Below are positions 1 to 7,704 of a stretch of 46,432 bases of DNA, piece after piece. The DNA comes from Nitrospiria bacterium (GTDB lineage Bacteria; Nitrospirota; UBA9217). The translations under genes were made by a program, and so were the position numbers. Positions within the stretch are counted from its first letter, which is position 1. Each line of letters starts with the position of its first letter. The notes under the pieces were generated by a model, which did not search any database, had not been told where the DNA came from, and saw only the letters and a program-made list of their open reading frames with translations. Location of the stretch: contig CAKKRC010000087.1 of NCBI GenBank assembly GCA_919902495.1, forward strand, positions 1-46,432. The letters run 5' to 3'.

Positions 1-427
1 TGGTGAAGACGCTGGAGATGACGGGCCGCATTTCCGTGATGACCTTGCTCACCGGGGGGATGCCGAGCAGGTTGATGGACCACCCCTCCCGGGGCGGGTA
101 GGTCAGGAGAACGTTTCCCATTTTATCCAGCAGGAACACGCCGTCGGAGAAGATGGAGTAATGGTAAGCCGACTTGAGCGCATCCTGTTCGGGGACCCAG
201 CTGCTGTCGGTGATGTCGATCTTGTCGGACAGGGATATGTCGTAGAGACGGGTCAGGTTCTCTTCGAGGATATGATCGATGGAGATTGCGAGGATCTGCG
301 ATTCCGTGAGGCGGTTCTTGTAGGACCGCTCTATGCTGTCTTCGATGTGGATATAACTGACGAGCCCGAGGCTGACCAGGATGATCAGAACGCTCAGGAG
401 GATGGAGATGATGATCCGTTTCTGCAT
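1..427 (-). CDS. Membrane sensor protein, N-terminal part (cut by window edge)
   Basis: Partial gene read leftward from an ATG at 427; it stays open to the window edge (about 142 residues visible). Residues 5-24 form one hydrophobic segment (MQKRIIISILLSVLIILVSL), followed by a predicted extracytoplasmic region containing FLLDKMGNVLLTYPP. That pattern (hydrophobic strand, D-x-x-G-N-V, then YPP) is typical of a Cache-type ligand-binding domain in sensor kinases, chemoreceptors or diguanylate cyclases. The output domain lies outside the window, so the class cannot be decided. It sits downstream of the cytochrome genes on the same strand, separated by 217 bp and a terminator-like hairpin, so it is probably a separate transcription unit. 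Shine-Dalgarno is weak. Confidence 0.7.
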   Translation of the reverse strand, partial: MQKRIIISILLSVLIILVSLGLVSYIHIEDSIERSYKNRLTESQILAISIDHILEENLTRLYDISLSDKIDITDSSWVPEQDALKSAYHYSIFSDGVFLLDKMGNVLLTYPPREGWSINLLGIPPVSKVITEMRPVISSVFT

Positions 428-633
428 AGGTCACGGTCCCGTGGCTCCAGGAACGAGCGCATTCCACGTAGTTTGCTGCGGGATCAGCACGCGATCAGAG
501 TAAATCATAACGACCATGAGGATCGAAGCTTCCCTGATACAGAGAAGATCATTGACAGGCAGTTTAGCATATTCCCGATGTTTCGTCGAGGCGAGAGTGG
601 CTGAGGCGGCGTGCGGAAAGGCGCAGGAAAACT

Positions 634-658
634 GCGAGGGGGCATTACGCCCCCTCGC
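634..658 (-). terminator. Hairpin overlapping the cytochrome b stop codon
   Basis: A perfect 10-bp stem (GCGAGGGGGC at 634-643 with GCCCCCTCGC at 649-658) has a 5-nt loop. Read on the minus strand it is followed by AGTTTTCC, a short U-rich tract. The TAA stop of the cytochrome b gene (645-647) lies inside the loop. Likely an intrinsic terminator of the cytochrome operon, though the U tract is modest. Confidence 0.6.
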
Positions 659-1397
659 CCGGCCGCGTGGTAGTGTCCGCGTGAGCGGCAGGATGATGTT
701 TGATGATCTCTTCAACAGGGACGTTCTCGATGTGTGCCAGTTCAAGCGGATGCTCATGGACCATCCGCTCCCGGGATATCTTGCCGGTGAAAATGGCGGT
801 ATCCAGAGGGAACACCTCCGGGCTGAATATGGAGTTATAGATGTGCCAAATGATGATCACCAGGAACGCAAGCAATGCCTCGTTGGAATGAGCCGCCTTC
901 GCTGCAGGGATGAACTCTCCGGGCAGGAACCGGGCAACCACCACCGGGAACCAGAGGATCAGGCCGGTGCCGATCATCAGGAACCCGCCGGCAATGACCC
1001 CCCAGTATTCGAACTTCTGCTTGTAGTCATACCGGTCGCAGAGAGCCGGGTGGTTCGTGATCCCAAAGTAGTATTTGAGGTTCTCAATGGCGTTCCGGAA
1101 GTCGTTCATATTGATCATCATTGATGCCGGCCAATGCTTTATGATGACGCCGTAGATCCCCGCGGCGATATGCACGACGATCAGCGCGGCAAAGAGTATC
1201 CCCGAGTACCGATGGATGACCCGCATGGTGTCAACCCCCCCGAGGGTCTGAATGATCCAGTGGGACACCCGGTATTCGTGGAACCGCTGCGATAGACCGG
1301 TGATCACCAGCAGGGCGAAGACAAGCGCGTTCATCTGGTGCTCGATGATGCGGCCGATCCCGAACCGTTTTATTTGGCTGTGAGATGTTGTTGCCAT
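645..1397 (-). CDS. Diheme cytochrome b (formate dehydrogenase gamma / cytochrome b561 type)
   Basis: 250 residues, about four transmembrane helices, with histidines placed as haem b ligands: H20 (EHQMNAL), H62 and H76 in the second helix region (VIHRYSG, IVVHIAAG) and one near residue 180 (IIWHIYNS). This is the pattern of membrane quinone-reactive cytochromes b serving formate dehydrogenase, hydrogenase or thiosulfate reductase. It starts 33 bp after the 13-haem cytochrome gene, with a strong AAGGAG ribosome site, so the two are co-transcribed. Inference: it passes electrons between the quinone pool and the periplasmic multihaem cytochrome. The C-terminus is His/Pro-rich and hydrophilic. 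No catalytic oxidoreductase subunit is adjacent, so the final donor or acceptor is unknown. Confidence 0.85.
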   Translation of the reverse strand: MATTSHSQIKRFGIGRIIEHQMNALVFALLVITGLSQRFHEYRVSHWIIQTLGGVDTMRVIHRYSGILFAALIVVHIAAGIYGVIIKHWPASMMINMNDFRNAIENLKYYFGITNHPALCDRYDYKQKFEYWGVIAGGFLMIGTGLILWFPVVVARFLPGEFIPAAKAAHSNEALLAFLVIIIWHIYNSIFSPEVFPLDTAIFTGKISRERMVHEHPLELAHIENVPVEEIIKHHPAAHADTTTRPGEGA

Positions 1398-1430
1398 GGC
1401 AATAGCTCCTTCAGGGATTGGTTTCGCCTG

Positions 1431-2885
1431 TTAGCGGTTCACCGCATACCGCCAGACATGCAGGAGGATCTGTAATATGAGCCCGATCAGCATGAACGGG
1501 ATGAAGAACTTGTACGTCAGGTTTATGAGGAACACGAGCGGCGCGTTGTTGAGGCTCGGCTCATAGTGCGAGAGCCAGGCGTCGGGGAACTCGTCCGAGG
1601 CGCCGGGATGGCACTTTTGGCAGCGTTTCATGAGACGGGCCTTGACAAGGTTCGTCGTCGGCCCCGTGGTCTTGGTGATATCATGGATCCCGTGGCAGTC
1701 GACGCAGGTCGCAATGGATTTCCGGGAGCCGTTCACCTCCGAGGCATCCTTCTGGCTCCTGTATAATTTCAGGGTCACTCCGTGGAAATCCTGGAGATAG
1801 GAATTCACGACGCCGGGGGAGAGGCCGTATTTCTTCATCAGGGTGCCGTCCCCATGGCATTTCCCGCAGATCTCGGGGACCTTGTCCCGGTAATCCTGCG
1901 TATGGGCCCCCTGGATGCTGTGCGCGGTGTGACAGTCGGCGCAGATGGGGACGTCGGTATTGTGGTCCTGGACCAGCGCGGTGCCATGGACGCTCTTCGT
2001 ATAGGTCCCGAAGATGTCCTGGTGACACCTGCCGCACCGCTTCGAACTTTGCAATTTGTCGGCCCGCGCCTGGACGACCGTATGGGCGCCGTGGCAATCG
2101 GTGCAGACCGGGGCCTTGAGGTTCCCCTGGCTCAGGAGGGTATAGTGGATGCTCTCCAGGGTCTTGGTATATTTATCGAAATGACAGCGACGGCAGGCTT
2201 CGGACTGGGCAATGGAAAAATCACGGGGTGAATTGAAATTCCGTTTGGGATGCTGACTTCCGGAGAAGCCAAAGTGGCAGTCGTAGCAGCCGAGCTTGGC
2301 ATGGACCGAACCTTCCAGGGCCGCCGCGTCGACCTTCAAGGAAACCTTGTCACCGCTTCTGAGCCTGATCCCCATGGCATGCTGGTGACAGCGCAGGCAT
2401 TGTTCCTTCTCGGAGCTGAATTTCCGGCCCCCCGCGACGGAGGTGAGCGTATGGGGATTATGGCAGCTCGCGCAGACCGGGGCCTTGTTCTCCTTGGTCA
2501 GGAGAGAGGCATGGACCGGGGACCTCTTCAGTTGTTCATCGGCATGGCATTGGCGGCATATGGCGGAGGACTTGCTGCTGAACTGCTCCCGGCTCCGGAA
2601 TGAGCGCTGCGGATGCCCCTGTCCCTGCCCGGAGAATTCCCCATGGCAGGAGGAGCAGCTCAAGGATTGATGCACGGAAGCCTTGAACTTTTTCGCATCG
2701 ATATAGGCGTCCAGGCTTTCTCCGTTCTGGAACTTGACGGACAGACCTTTTTCGCCATGGCAGCCAAGACACGCACGTACATCCTCCGCCAGGCCCTGTT
2801 CAGCGGTGTATCCCGTCATCGGAGCCGCTACCATTGTCAGGAACAACAGCATGAAGCAAACAGGAAAGTGTTTTCTTCCCGTCAT
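1431..2885 (-). CDS. 13-haem c-type cytochrome with C-terminal membrane anchor
   Basis: Start chosen at the ATG at 2885 because AAGGAGGAC precedes it at good spacing and a signal peptide follows (hydrophobic residues 9-22, cleavage near TGYTA); the frame is open 46 codons further upstream. The 484-residue protein has 13 CXXCH motifs, the first at residues 39-43 (CLGCH) and the last CQKCH near the C-terminus, many followed by G-x-H or N-P-H as in cytochrome c3/c7-like modules. A hydrophobic helix at about 448-478 anchors it to the inner membrane with the haem domain outside. Known family role: electron wires between quinone-linked cytochromes and periplasmic or outer-surface partners. The downstream gene encodes the matching membrane cytochrome b. 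The exact family (OmcX, NrfH-like or other) is not assigned. Confidence 0.9.
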   Translation of the reverse strand: MTGRKHFPVCFMLLFLTMVAAPMTGYTAEQGLAEDVRACLGCHGEKGLSVKFQNGESLDAYIDAKKFKASVHQSLSCSSCHGEFSGQGQGHPQRSFRSREQFSSKSSAICRQCHADEQLKRSPVHASLLTKENKAPVCASCHNPHTLTSVAGGRKFSSEKEQCLRCHQHAMGIRLRSGDKVSLKVDAAALEGSVHAKLGCYDCHFGFSGSQHPKRNFNSPRDFSIAQSEACRRCHFDKYTKTLESIHYTLLSQGNLKAPVCTDCHGAHTVVQARADKLQSSKRCGRCHQDIFGTYTKSVHGTALVQDHNTDVPICADCHTAHSIQGAHTQDYRDKVPEICGKCHGDGTLMKKYGLSPGVVNSYLQDFHGVTLKLYRSQKDASEVNGSRKSIATCVDCHGIHDITKTTGPTTNLVKARLMKRCQKCHPGASDEFPDAWLSHYEPSLNNAPLVFLINLTYKFFIPFMLIGLILQILLHVWRYAVNR

Positions 2886-2940
2886 GGTTGTCCTCCTTGT
2901 CGTGAAAAGATTGTTTCCGTCTGTTTTCGTACTGTTCCCT

Positions 2941-2949
2941 ACTATAGCA
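2941..2949 (-). promoter_or_regulatory. Extended -10 promoter of the cytochrome operon
   Basis: On the minus strand TGCTATAGT occurs (TATAGT at 2946-2941 preceded by TGC), an extended -10. No good -35 hexamer lies 16-18 bp upstream, which would fit an activator-dependent promoter. A 5' leader of about 50 nt is predicted. Confidence 0.45.
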
Positions 2950-2996
2950 GAGGAACAGGAAGGGTGGTAGTGGGAAAAGTTCTTATCCGCCCTGGT

Positions 2997-3010
2997 ATTT
3001 GTTCCTAGGA
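2997..3010. promoter_or_regulatory. ATTTGTTCCTAGGA putative operator site
   Basis: Contains the palindrome TCCTAGGA (3003-3010), centred about 63 bp upstream of the -10 of the 13-haem cytochrome operon. The same 9-mer GTTCCTAGG occurs twice upstream of the membrane protein gene at 14040-14405. CTAG is generally rare in bacterial DNA, so the recurrence suggests a protein-binding site. The regulator is unknown. Confidence 0.4.
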
Positions 3011-3032
3011 CCGGTATGTGCATAGGGCCGTT

Positions 3033-3578
3033 TCAGCGTCCCGGCTGCTGGGCAACCATGCTTTCCGCGATCCTGACCAGTTCAACGGGGGAAGACCGCA
3101 TTACGAGGGATAGTCGGAATGTACCCTCATCCCAGGTCATGCGGCTGCATTGTTCCTCCTTCCGGCATACCCCGACCTCGAGCACGGCAACCCTTCCCTT
3201 GAAGGGATACTGGACCGTCTCACGCACCTCCGTCAGCCTGATCCTCAGCGCAAGAGGAGGATGCGAGCGGGCGGTCTGCGTGATGATGAGGACCGTTTCG
3301 TTGCGGTCATCGCTTTTCATGAATTCGGTCAGGACGGCCGTATACGGACTCGTCTGTGCCGCGACGAGGGCGGGGGGCCATTGGACGCTCCGCGGATAGT
3401 ACACCGGCGTGTACACGGGATCGATCTTGAGATGCGCCCGGACCTCGTCGATGCTCGGATATTTCCGGAACGCACCCTCCTGGACCGCCGCGGGTATCCA
3501 GTTCAGGACCTGGAGCATCCCGAGCAGGACGGTTATCATGGTGACGAATACCAGCAGACCGCCGAGAGTTCTTTTCAC
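3033..3578 (-). CDS. Membrane-anchored protein of unknown function, partner of a metalloprotease
   Basis: 181 residues with an N-terminal signal anchor (residues 5-28) and a soluble extracytoplasmic domain. The start is GTG at 3578, with AGAGGTG upstream. The segment YPSIDEVRAHL followed by TPVYYP and QWPP vaguely recalls domains that follow anti-sigma or bacteriocin-associated anchors (DUF4367-like), but I cannot assign a family. It follows the metalloprotease gene by 18 bp on the same strand, so the two are almost certainly co-expressed. It could be an accessory subunit or substrate of the protease. Two cysteines (VCRKEEQC) could form a disulfide. Confidence 0.75.
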   Translation of the reverse strand: MKRTLGGLLVFVTMITVLLGMLQVLNWIPAAVQEGAFRKYPSIDEVRAHLKIDPVYTPVYYPRSVQWPPALVAAQTSPYTAVLTEFMKSDDRNETVLIITQTARSHPPLALRIRLTEVRETVQYPFKGRVAVLEVGVCRKEEQCSRMTWDEGTFRLSLVMRSSPVELVRIAESMVAQQPGR

Positions 3579-3596
3579 AAGTGCACCTCTGACCTC

Positions 3597-4589
3597 TTAT
3601 ACCAGGTAATAATTGATGCTGAGGATCGTCACGAGAACAATGATGAACGCAGCGACCCCTTTCATCGCGGGGGCCGGCGGCTCTTCGAGCCGGGTGATCC
3701 TGCTCTCGATAAGCATGGTATGGCTGTATTCCTCGATCCGGTCACGGAGACGGGGAGTATCCGGCATAGGATGCTGCTGCTCCCCGGAATCGGCGAAGTA
3801 GAATTTACGGAGAGCCCCCGCCAGGGCGGCCCGGTTCCCGGTGAGCTCTGCGGCAACGTCATCGCAGATCTTTTCCTCCTCCTGCACGATCCGGCGGAAC
3901 TCCATGAGGATGATGGGATTGTAGAACATCACGATCCGCAGCAGAAAGACGAGCACCATGAGGGGCCGCCGGCTCCTGCCGATATGCCCGATCTCGTGGG
4001 CAAGTGCTGCAGCCAGCTCCTCGCCGGAGAGGGACGCCACAAGGCCCCGGGACAGGAACACGGCCGGTTCTCTCCCGGTGGCGGAGAAAATGACCATTTC
4101 ATCGTCATCGATGATGAACACCGCCGGTTTCGGCGCCGGGATGCGCTCCAGCGCCCGCGCCACAGGGGACCCCGGTTCCGGCGGGCTCTTTGCCAGTTCG
4201 GAGCCGGCCGAGGACATGCTGTGCCGGACGATGGGGAACATCTCCTGGAGGGCAAAGATCGCCGCGGTAAAGACAAGAAAGAGGAGAAAGAGCGCCCCAA
4301 CTGATATGACGCCCCATATCTCAAGGTTGAACCAGCGGACGATGTCGAAGAGCGCGTCGAGCCTGAACAGCGCCGAGCCCCGGTCGGGGGTGATGGCCTG
4401 ATAGAGAGGAAAGGAAACGAGCGGCGCGATGATCACCATCAGGCGGAAACGCTGCCGCATGACCGGGGATTCGATCTTCCATGCGATCAGCGCCGTATCG
4501 ACGATAAAGGCGGCGATGAGCGAATGGAGGAACGACTGGACAAGGTACATGCCCGGCCATGAATTGAAGAGCGCAGAAAGGTTTATCAT
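3597..4589 (-). CDS. Membrane zinc metalloprotease, M48/M56 type
   Basis: 330 residues. HEIGH at residues 198-202 is the zinc-binding HEXXH motif, preceded by LSGEELAAALA, the usual M48/M56 lead-in. A third acidic ligand is likely in EEEKICDD about 40 residues later. Hydrophobic segments near residues 15-35, 50-65 and 95-125, plus one at the C-terminus, place the catalytic region in a membrane-bound context like HtpX or BlaR1/MecR1-type peptidases. Likely roles are envelope-protein quality control or signal-activated regulator cleavage; neither is demonstrated. No strong Shine-Dalgarno precedes the ATG at 4589. The gene is driven from a divergent promoter pair shared with the Nudix gene. Confidence 0.85.
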   Translation of the reverse strand: MINLSALFNSWPGMYLVQSFLHSLIAAFIVDTALIAWKIESPVMRQRFRLMVIIAPLVSFPLYQAITPDRGSALFRLDALFDIVRWFNLEIWGVISVGALFLLFLVFTAAIFALQEMFPIVRHSMSSAGSELAKSPPEPGSPVARALERIPAPKPAVFIIDDDEMVIFSATGREPAVFLSRGLVASLSGEELAAALAHEIGHIGRSRRPLMVLVFLLRIVMFYNPIILMEFRRIVQEEEKICDDVAAELTGNRAALAGALRKFYFADSGEQQHPMPDTPRLRDRIEEYSHTMLIESRITRLEEPPAPAMKGVAAFIIVLVTILSINYYLV

Positions 4590-4646
4590 GCATGGAGATG
4601 ACCCCGGCGGTCAGGAGATGGTGTGCTCGTTCGCAGGGCCGAGACC

Positions 4647-4675
4647 ATTATAGCGAAATATTGTCCGGTTGTCAT
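4647..4675 (-). promoter_or_regulatory. Leftward sigma70-type promoter for the protease operon
   Basis: On the minus strand: -35 ATGACA (4675-4670), 17-bp spacer, -10 TATAAT (4652-4647). It overlaps the rightward Nudix promoter so that both use the same -35 base pairs. Predicted leader is about 50 nt. Confidence 0.7.
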
Positions 4676-4697
4676 AAAAAAGCGTTTACTCTATAAT
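4669..4697 (+). promoter_or_regulatory. Rightward sigma70-type promoter for the Nudix gene
   Basis: -35 TTGTCA (4669-4674), 17-bp spacer, -10 TATAAT (4692-4697): 11 of 12 consensus positions. It shares its -35 region with the leftward protease promoter. Predicted leader is about 35 nt. Confidence 0.8.
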
Positions 4698-4738
4698 AGA
4701 GCCCTGTCCCGGCATGGCACCAGGTCCGGGAAAGGAGA

Positions 4739-5383
4739 ATGGCCACGGAACAGTTCGATGTCCTCGACAGCACCGGCAGGAAGACAGGGACCCTCGTCGG
4801 ACGGGACGATGCCCACGCTGCCGGCGTTTGGCATGGCGCGTTCCATTGTCTCGTGATCTACGGGCGCGGGGGCAGGGGATATGCCCTGTTCCAGAAACGG
4901 GCGAAGGAAAAAGTGATCGCAGCCGGGAAGTTCGATGTAAGCGTCGGAGGACATTATTCAGCAGGTGAGGATGCACGGAGCGCTGGACCGCGCGAGATCA
5001 GCGAGGAGCTGGGCCTGACCATCGCGTTCCCGGACCTTGTCCCCCTCGGAAGAAGGGTGTTCGACTACTCCTTTGCTCCGGCTGTCTCCGAACATGAGTT
5101 TCAGGACATATTCCTGCTGCCCCTTGAGAAGAGGCCGGGAACCCTTGTCCTTCAGGCGGGAGAGGTCGACGCGGTGCTTGAGATGGAGATCGGCCAGGGC
5201 GCCGAATTATTCTCCGGAACGATCGCTTCGGCAACAGGCAGGCTGACCGGGACCAATGGAGCGGAAACGACGGTTTCGGTCACGATCGCGGATTTCGTTC
5301 CCTGTGAAGACCGGTATTATCGCAGGCTCCTGCAGTGTGCGCGGCGGTACCTGCAAGGGGAACGTGAAGCGCTGGCAATATGA
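4739..5383 (+). CDS. Nudix hydrolase
   Basis: 214 residues. A complete Nudix box lies at residues 71-93: G71, E77, R85-E86, E89-E90 and G92 fit G-x5-E-x7-R-E-U-x-E-E-x-G-U. The N-terminus (FDVLDSTGRKTG) resembles Nudix proteins with an isopentenyl-diphosphate-isomerase-like leader, which hydrolyse nucleoside diphosphate-X compounds; the substrate cannot be predicted. The ATG at 4739 is only one base from GGAG (4734-4737), an unusually short Shine-Dalgarno spacing, but no better in-frame start is visible. It is monocistronic by position: a new promoter begins two bases after the stop codon. Confidence 0.88.
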   Translation: MATEQFDVLDSTGRKTGTLVGRDDAHAAGVWHGAFHCLVIYGRGGRGYALFQKRAKEKVIAAGKFDVSVGGHYSAGEDARSAGPREISEELGLTIAFPDLVPLGRRVFDYSFAPAVSEHEFQDIFLLPLEKRPGTLVLQAGEVDAVLEMEIGQGAELFSGTIASATGRLTGTNGAETTVSVTIADFVPCEDRYYRRLLQCARRYLQGEREALAI

Positions 5384-5384
5384 C

Positions 5385-5412
5385 TTGACTCCGTGTGAAG
5401 TTCAGTTACAAT
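5385..5412 (+). promoter_or_regulatory. Promoter for the Rieske/cytochrome b operon
   Basis: TTGACT (5385-5390), 16-bp spacer, TACAAT (5407-5412). It gives a leader of about 235 nt before the Rieske start codon, long enough for leader regulation. Confidence 0.6.
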
Positions 5413-5547
5413 TGGTTCATTCATGCTGCATCCGGATGGGCATGCGGTCCGGGACATTCGTCAGTTGTAAATGAAATTCCTGAAAAATGACGGAATATTT
5501 TGGTAACGTCTTATGGTTACGAAGCCCGTATCGTCAAACGTCGTTCG

Positions 5548-5623
5548 GGTAACGGTAATGCAAAAAGACCGAATGACATGACCGCTGGACGAAACGGGCG
5601 TCGTCACCGTTACCGTACTTTTT
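5548..5623 (+). promoter_or_regulatory. Inverted repeat in the Rieske operon leader, attenuator-like
   Basis: GGTAACGGT (5548-5556) pairs perfectly with ACCGTTACC (5606-5614) across a 49-nt loop, and five T residues follow at 5619-5623. The position within a long leader and the T run resemble an attenuator. The large loop and absence of a known riboswitch consensus make this tentative. Confidence 0.3.
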
Positions 5624-5654
5624 GTTTCCGGCTTGTCCGGGTTAGGAGGGTCCC

Positions 5655-6164
5655 ATGAGCGACCAGGATGTTTCACGTCGAAATTTCATGATACGGACGA
5701 TCATCGGGATCGGCGCTTTCATCGGCGCGGCGATCTCCGTTCCGCTCGCCGGGTTCGGGATCCTGCCGGTCCTGCGGAAGAAGGAACCGGATTGGACCGA
5801 TGCCGGTACCGCCGGTGACCTCATGACGGACGAACCGCAGGAGCGGAGATTTTTCCAGACGGTCAAGAACGGCTGGCAGGAGGAGCGCGTTGAGCGCACG
5901 GTCTGGCTGGTCAAAAAGGCCGATGGAGGCATCACGGCCTTTTCCCCGAACTGTCCCCACCTGGGTTGCGGGTACCGGTGGTTCAGCCAGGAAAGGCAGT
6001 TCAAGTGCCCCTGCCATGCGAGCCTCTTCGCTATCGACGGCAAGGTGATCTCCGGCCCCGCGCCCCGTGCGCTCGATACCCTGTCGGCGAAGATCGAGAG
6101 CGGGAAGGTCCTGGTCAAATTCGAGATATTCCAGGTAGGGACAACGAAGAAGGCGGCGGCGTGA
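5655..6164 (+). CDS. Rieske [2Fe-2S] protein of a cytochrome bc-type complex
   Basis: 169 residues. Box I CPHLGC (C100, H102, C105) and box II CPCH (C118, C120, H121) supply the cluster ligands (C100, H102, C118, H121) and the stabilising disulfide pair (C105, C120). The N-terminus has a twin-arginine-like SRRNFM followed by one hydrophobic helix (residues 14-40), as in Tat-inserted Rieske proteins that remain membrane-anchored. Strong ribosome site TTAGGAGG. It is followed by the cytochrome b-c fusion gene, so it is the electron-accepting subunit at the quinol oxidation site of the same complex. It lies at the start of the operon after a long leader. Confidence 0.95.
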   Translation: MSDQDVSRRNFMIRTIIGIGAFIGAAISVPLAGFGILPVLRKKEPDWTDAGTAGDLMTDEPQERRFFQTVKNGWQEERVERTVWLVKKADGGITAFSPNCPHLGCGYRWFSQERQFKCPCHASLFAIDGKVISGPAPRALDTLSAKIESGKVLVKFEIFQVGTTKKAAA

Positions 6165-6243
6165 GAGGCCGACGCGGGGACCGGGTGACGCGGAGACACG
6201 GGGAAACGGCAAGGCAAGGTGGCTGGACATGCAAGGAGGCGTC

Positions 6244-7569
6244 ATGGTGAAGGGACTGCTTGACTGGATAGACGAGCGTTTCAAGATACGGGACCTCTGG
6301 AACGATTTTGCCGACCGTCCCATCCCGGGCGGGTCGAGCTGGTTCTATGTGCTCGGCGCGTCGCTGATCTTTATCTTTTCCCTGCAGATGGTCACGGGCA
6401 TCCTGTTGGCCATGTACTACGCCCCGACGCCCGACCATGCCTACGCCAGCGTGAAGTTCATCGAAGAGGTGGCCCCCTTCGGAAGCTTCGTCCGGGGTCT
6501 CCATCACTGGGGCGCCAGCTTCATGATGGTCCTCGTGGGTCTGCATATGGTCCGGGTGTTCGTCTTCGGCGCATACAAAAAACCGCGGGAGATCATTTGG
6601 GTGCTCGGGGTGGGTCTCATCGCCATTGTAGGCGGGTTCGCTTTTACGGGCTATCTGCTTCCCTGGGACCAGAAGGCCTACTGGGCGACGGTGGTGGGGA
6701 CCAACGTGGCGGGCACGGTGCCGGTGGTGGGCGGCGTGCTCCTGCGCATCGTGCGCGGCGGCACGGAACTGGGGGCGTTTTCCCTGAGCCGGTTCTTCGC
6801 GATCCATACCTATATCCTTCCCTGGAGCCTGGCGCTCCTTGCCGGCCTGCATGTGTTCCTGCTCGAACGGGCAGGGGCAGGGGGCATCTGGAATGCGGCG
6901 GACCGGGTTCCCTACAAGGCGGAACCGCTGTTCCCGAACCAGCTGTTCAAGGATACGGTCTTCATCGGCATGGTCTTCATCGCGCTCGCCAGCATGGCGG
7001 TCCTGTTCCCAGCGCCGCTCGAGCCCCAGGCGGACCCCACGGACAGCACCTATAACCCGAGGCCTGAGTGGTATTTCTATTTTGTGTTCCAGATGCTCAA
7101 GATATTCGAGGGGAAGCTCGAACTGCTGGGGACGGTCATCCTGCCGAACCTGGGCGTCGCAGCCCTGCTGCTCATCCCGTTCATCGACCGGTCTCCCGAA
7201 CGGGACCCGGCAAAACGGAAGCTCATGATGGCCGCGGGGGCGCTTTTCGTGGCGACCGTGATCGGTCTTACCATCGCCGGCGCCCGCGCGCCCATCGTGA
7301 ACGCGCCTGCCGTCACGTCGCCCTCGGTCCTTGCCGGCAGGGCCATCTATGCCCGGAACGGCTGCAGCGCGTGCCACGGCATATTCGGCAAGGGTGGGAA
7401 GATCGGTCCCGAACTTACTCATGTAGCAGCGCGGCGTCCTGACGCGGCCTGGCATCTCAAACATTTCCGGAATCCCCAGGCGATCGTGCCGGGCTCGATC
7501 ATGCCGAAGCTGGACCTGTCCGACAGGGAGCTTCAGGAACTCACCGATTACATGCTGAGCCTGAAATGA
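6244..7569 (+). CDS. Cytochrome b (b6/subunit IV fused) with C-terminal monohaem cytochrome c domain
   Basis: About 441 residues from ATG 6244, chosen because AAGGAGG lies five bases upstream; an ATG 15 bp earlier is possible. The N-terminal half is cytochrome b/b6 with paired haem histidines (GLHHWGAS and VGLHMVRVF; later FAIHTYILP and AGLHVFLLE). The quinol-site motif PEWYFY (residues 274-279) belongs to the subunit IV part. A final CSACH (374-378) with a distal Met (SIMPKLDLS) forms a cytochrome c domain. With the Rieske protein it makes a compact two-gene quinol:cytochrome c oxidoreductase. No separate cytochrome c1 or f gene is present, so the fused c domain probably fills that role. Confidence 0.93.
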   Translation: MVKGLLDWIDERFKIRDLWNDFADRPIPGGSSWFYVLGASLIFIFSLQMVTGILLAMYYAPTPDHAYASVKFIEEVAPFGSFVRGLHHWGASFMMVLVGLHMVRVFVFGAYKKPREIIWVLGVGLIAIVGGFAFTGYLLPWDQKAYWATVVGTNVAGTVPVVGGVLLRIVRGGTELGAFSLSRFFAIHTYILPWSLALLAGLHVFLLERAGAGGIWNAADRVPYKAEPLFPNQLFKDTVFIGMVFIALASMAVLFPAPLEPQADPTDSTYNPRPEWYFYFVFQMLKIFEGKLELLGTVILPNLGVAALLLIPFIDRSPERDPAKRKLMMAAGALFVATVIGLTIAGARAPIVNAPAVTSPSVLAGRAIYARNGCSACHGIFGKGGKIGPELTHVAARRPDAAWHLKHFRNPQAIVPGSIMPKLDLSDRELQELTDYMLSLK

Positions 7570-7704
7570 CGGTGCAAAAGCGCCCCCGGTGTGCCGATCG
7601 CAGCGGTTGCTATGCCGTGCCGCGGTCATCGCCGGGACCCTGACCATGGCCATGACGGTCATCAGGTCCGTTATTTGTTCTTTCGTATCCGGTAAGGGAG
7701 CTCA

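Noticed and set aside
5548-5614. A known riboswitch class in the Rieske operon leader
   Set aside because: The pairing does not match any riboswitch consensus I can recall, so only an unnamed inverted repeat is reported.
6115-7662. Long open frame antisense to the cytochrome b-c gene
   Set aside because: No domains and a typical shadow composition; the sense frame has complete haem and quinol-site motifs.
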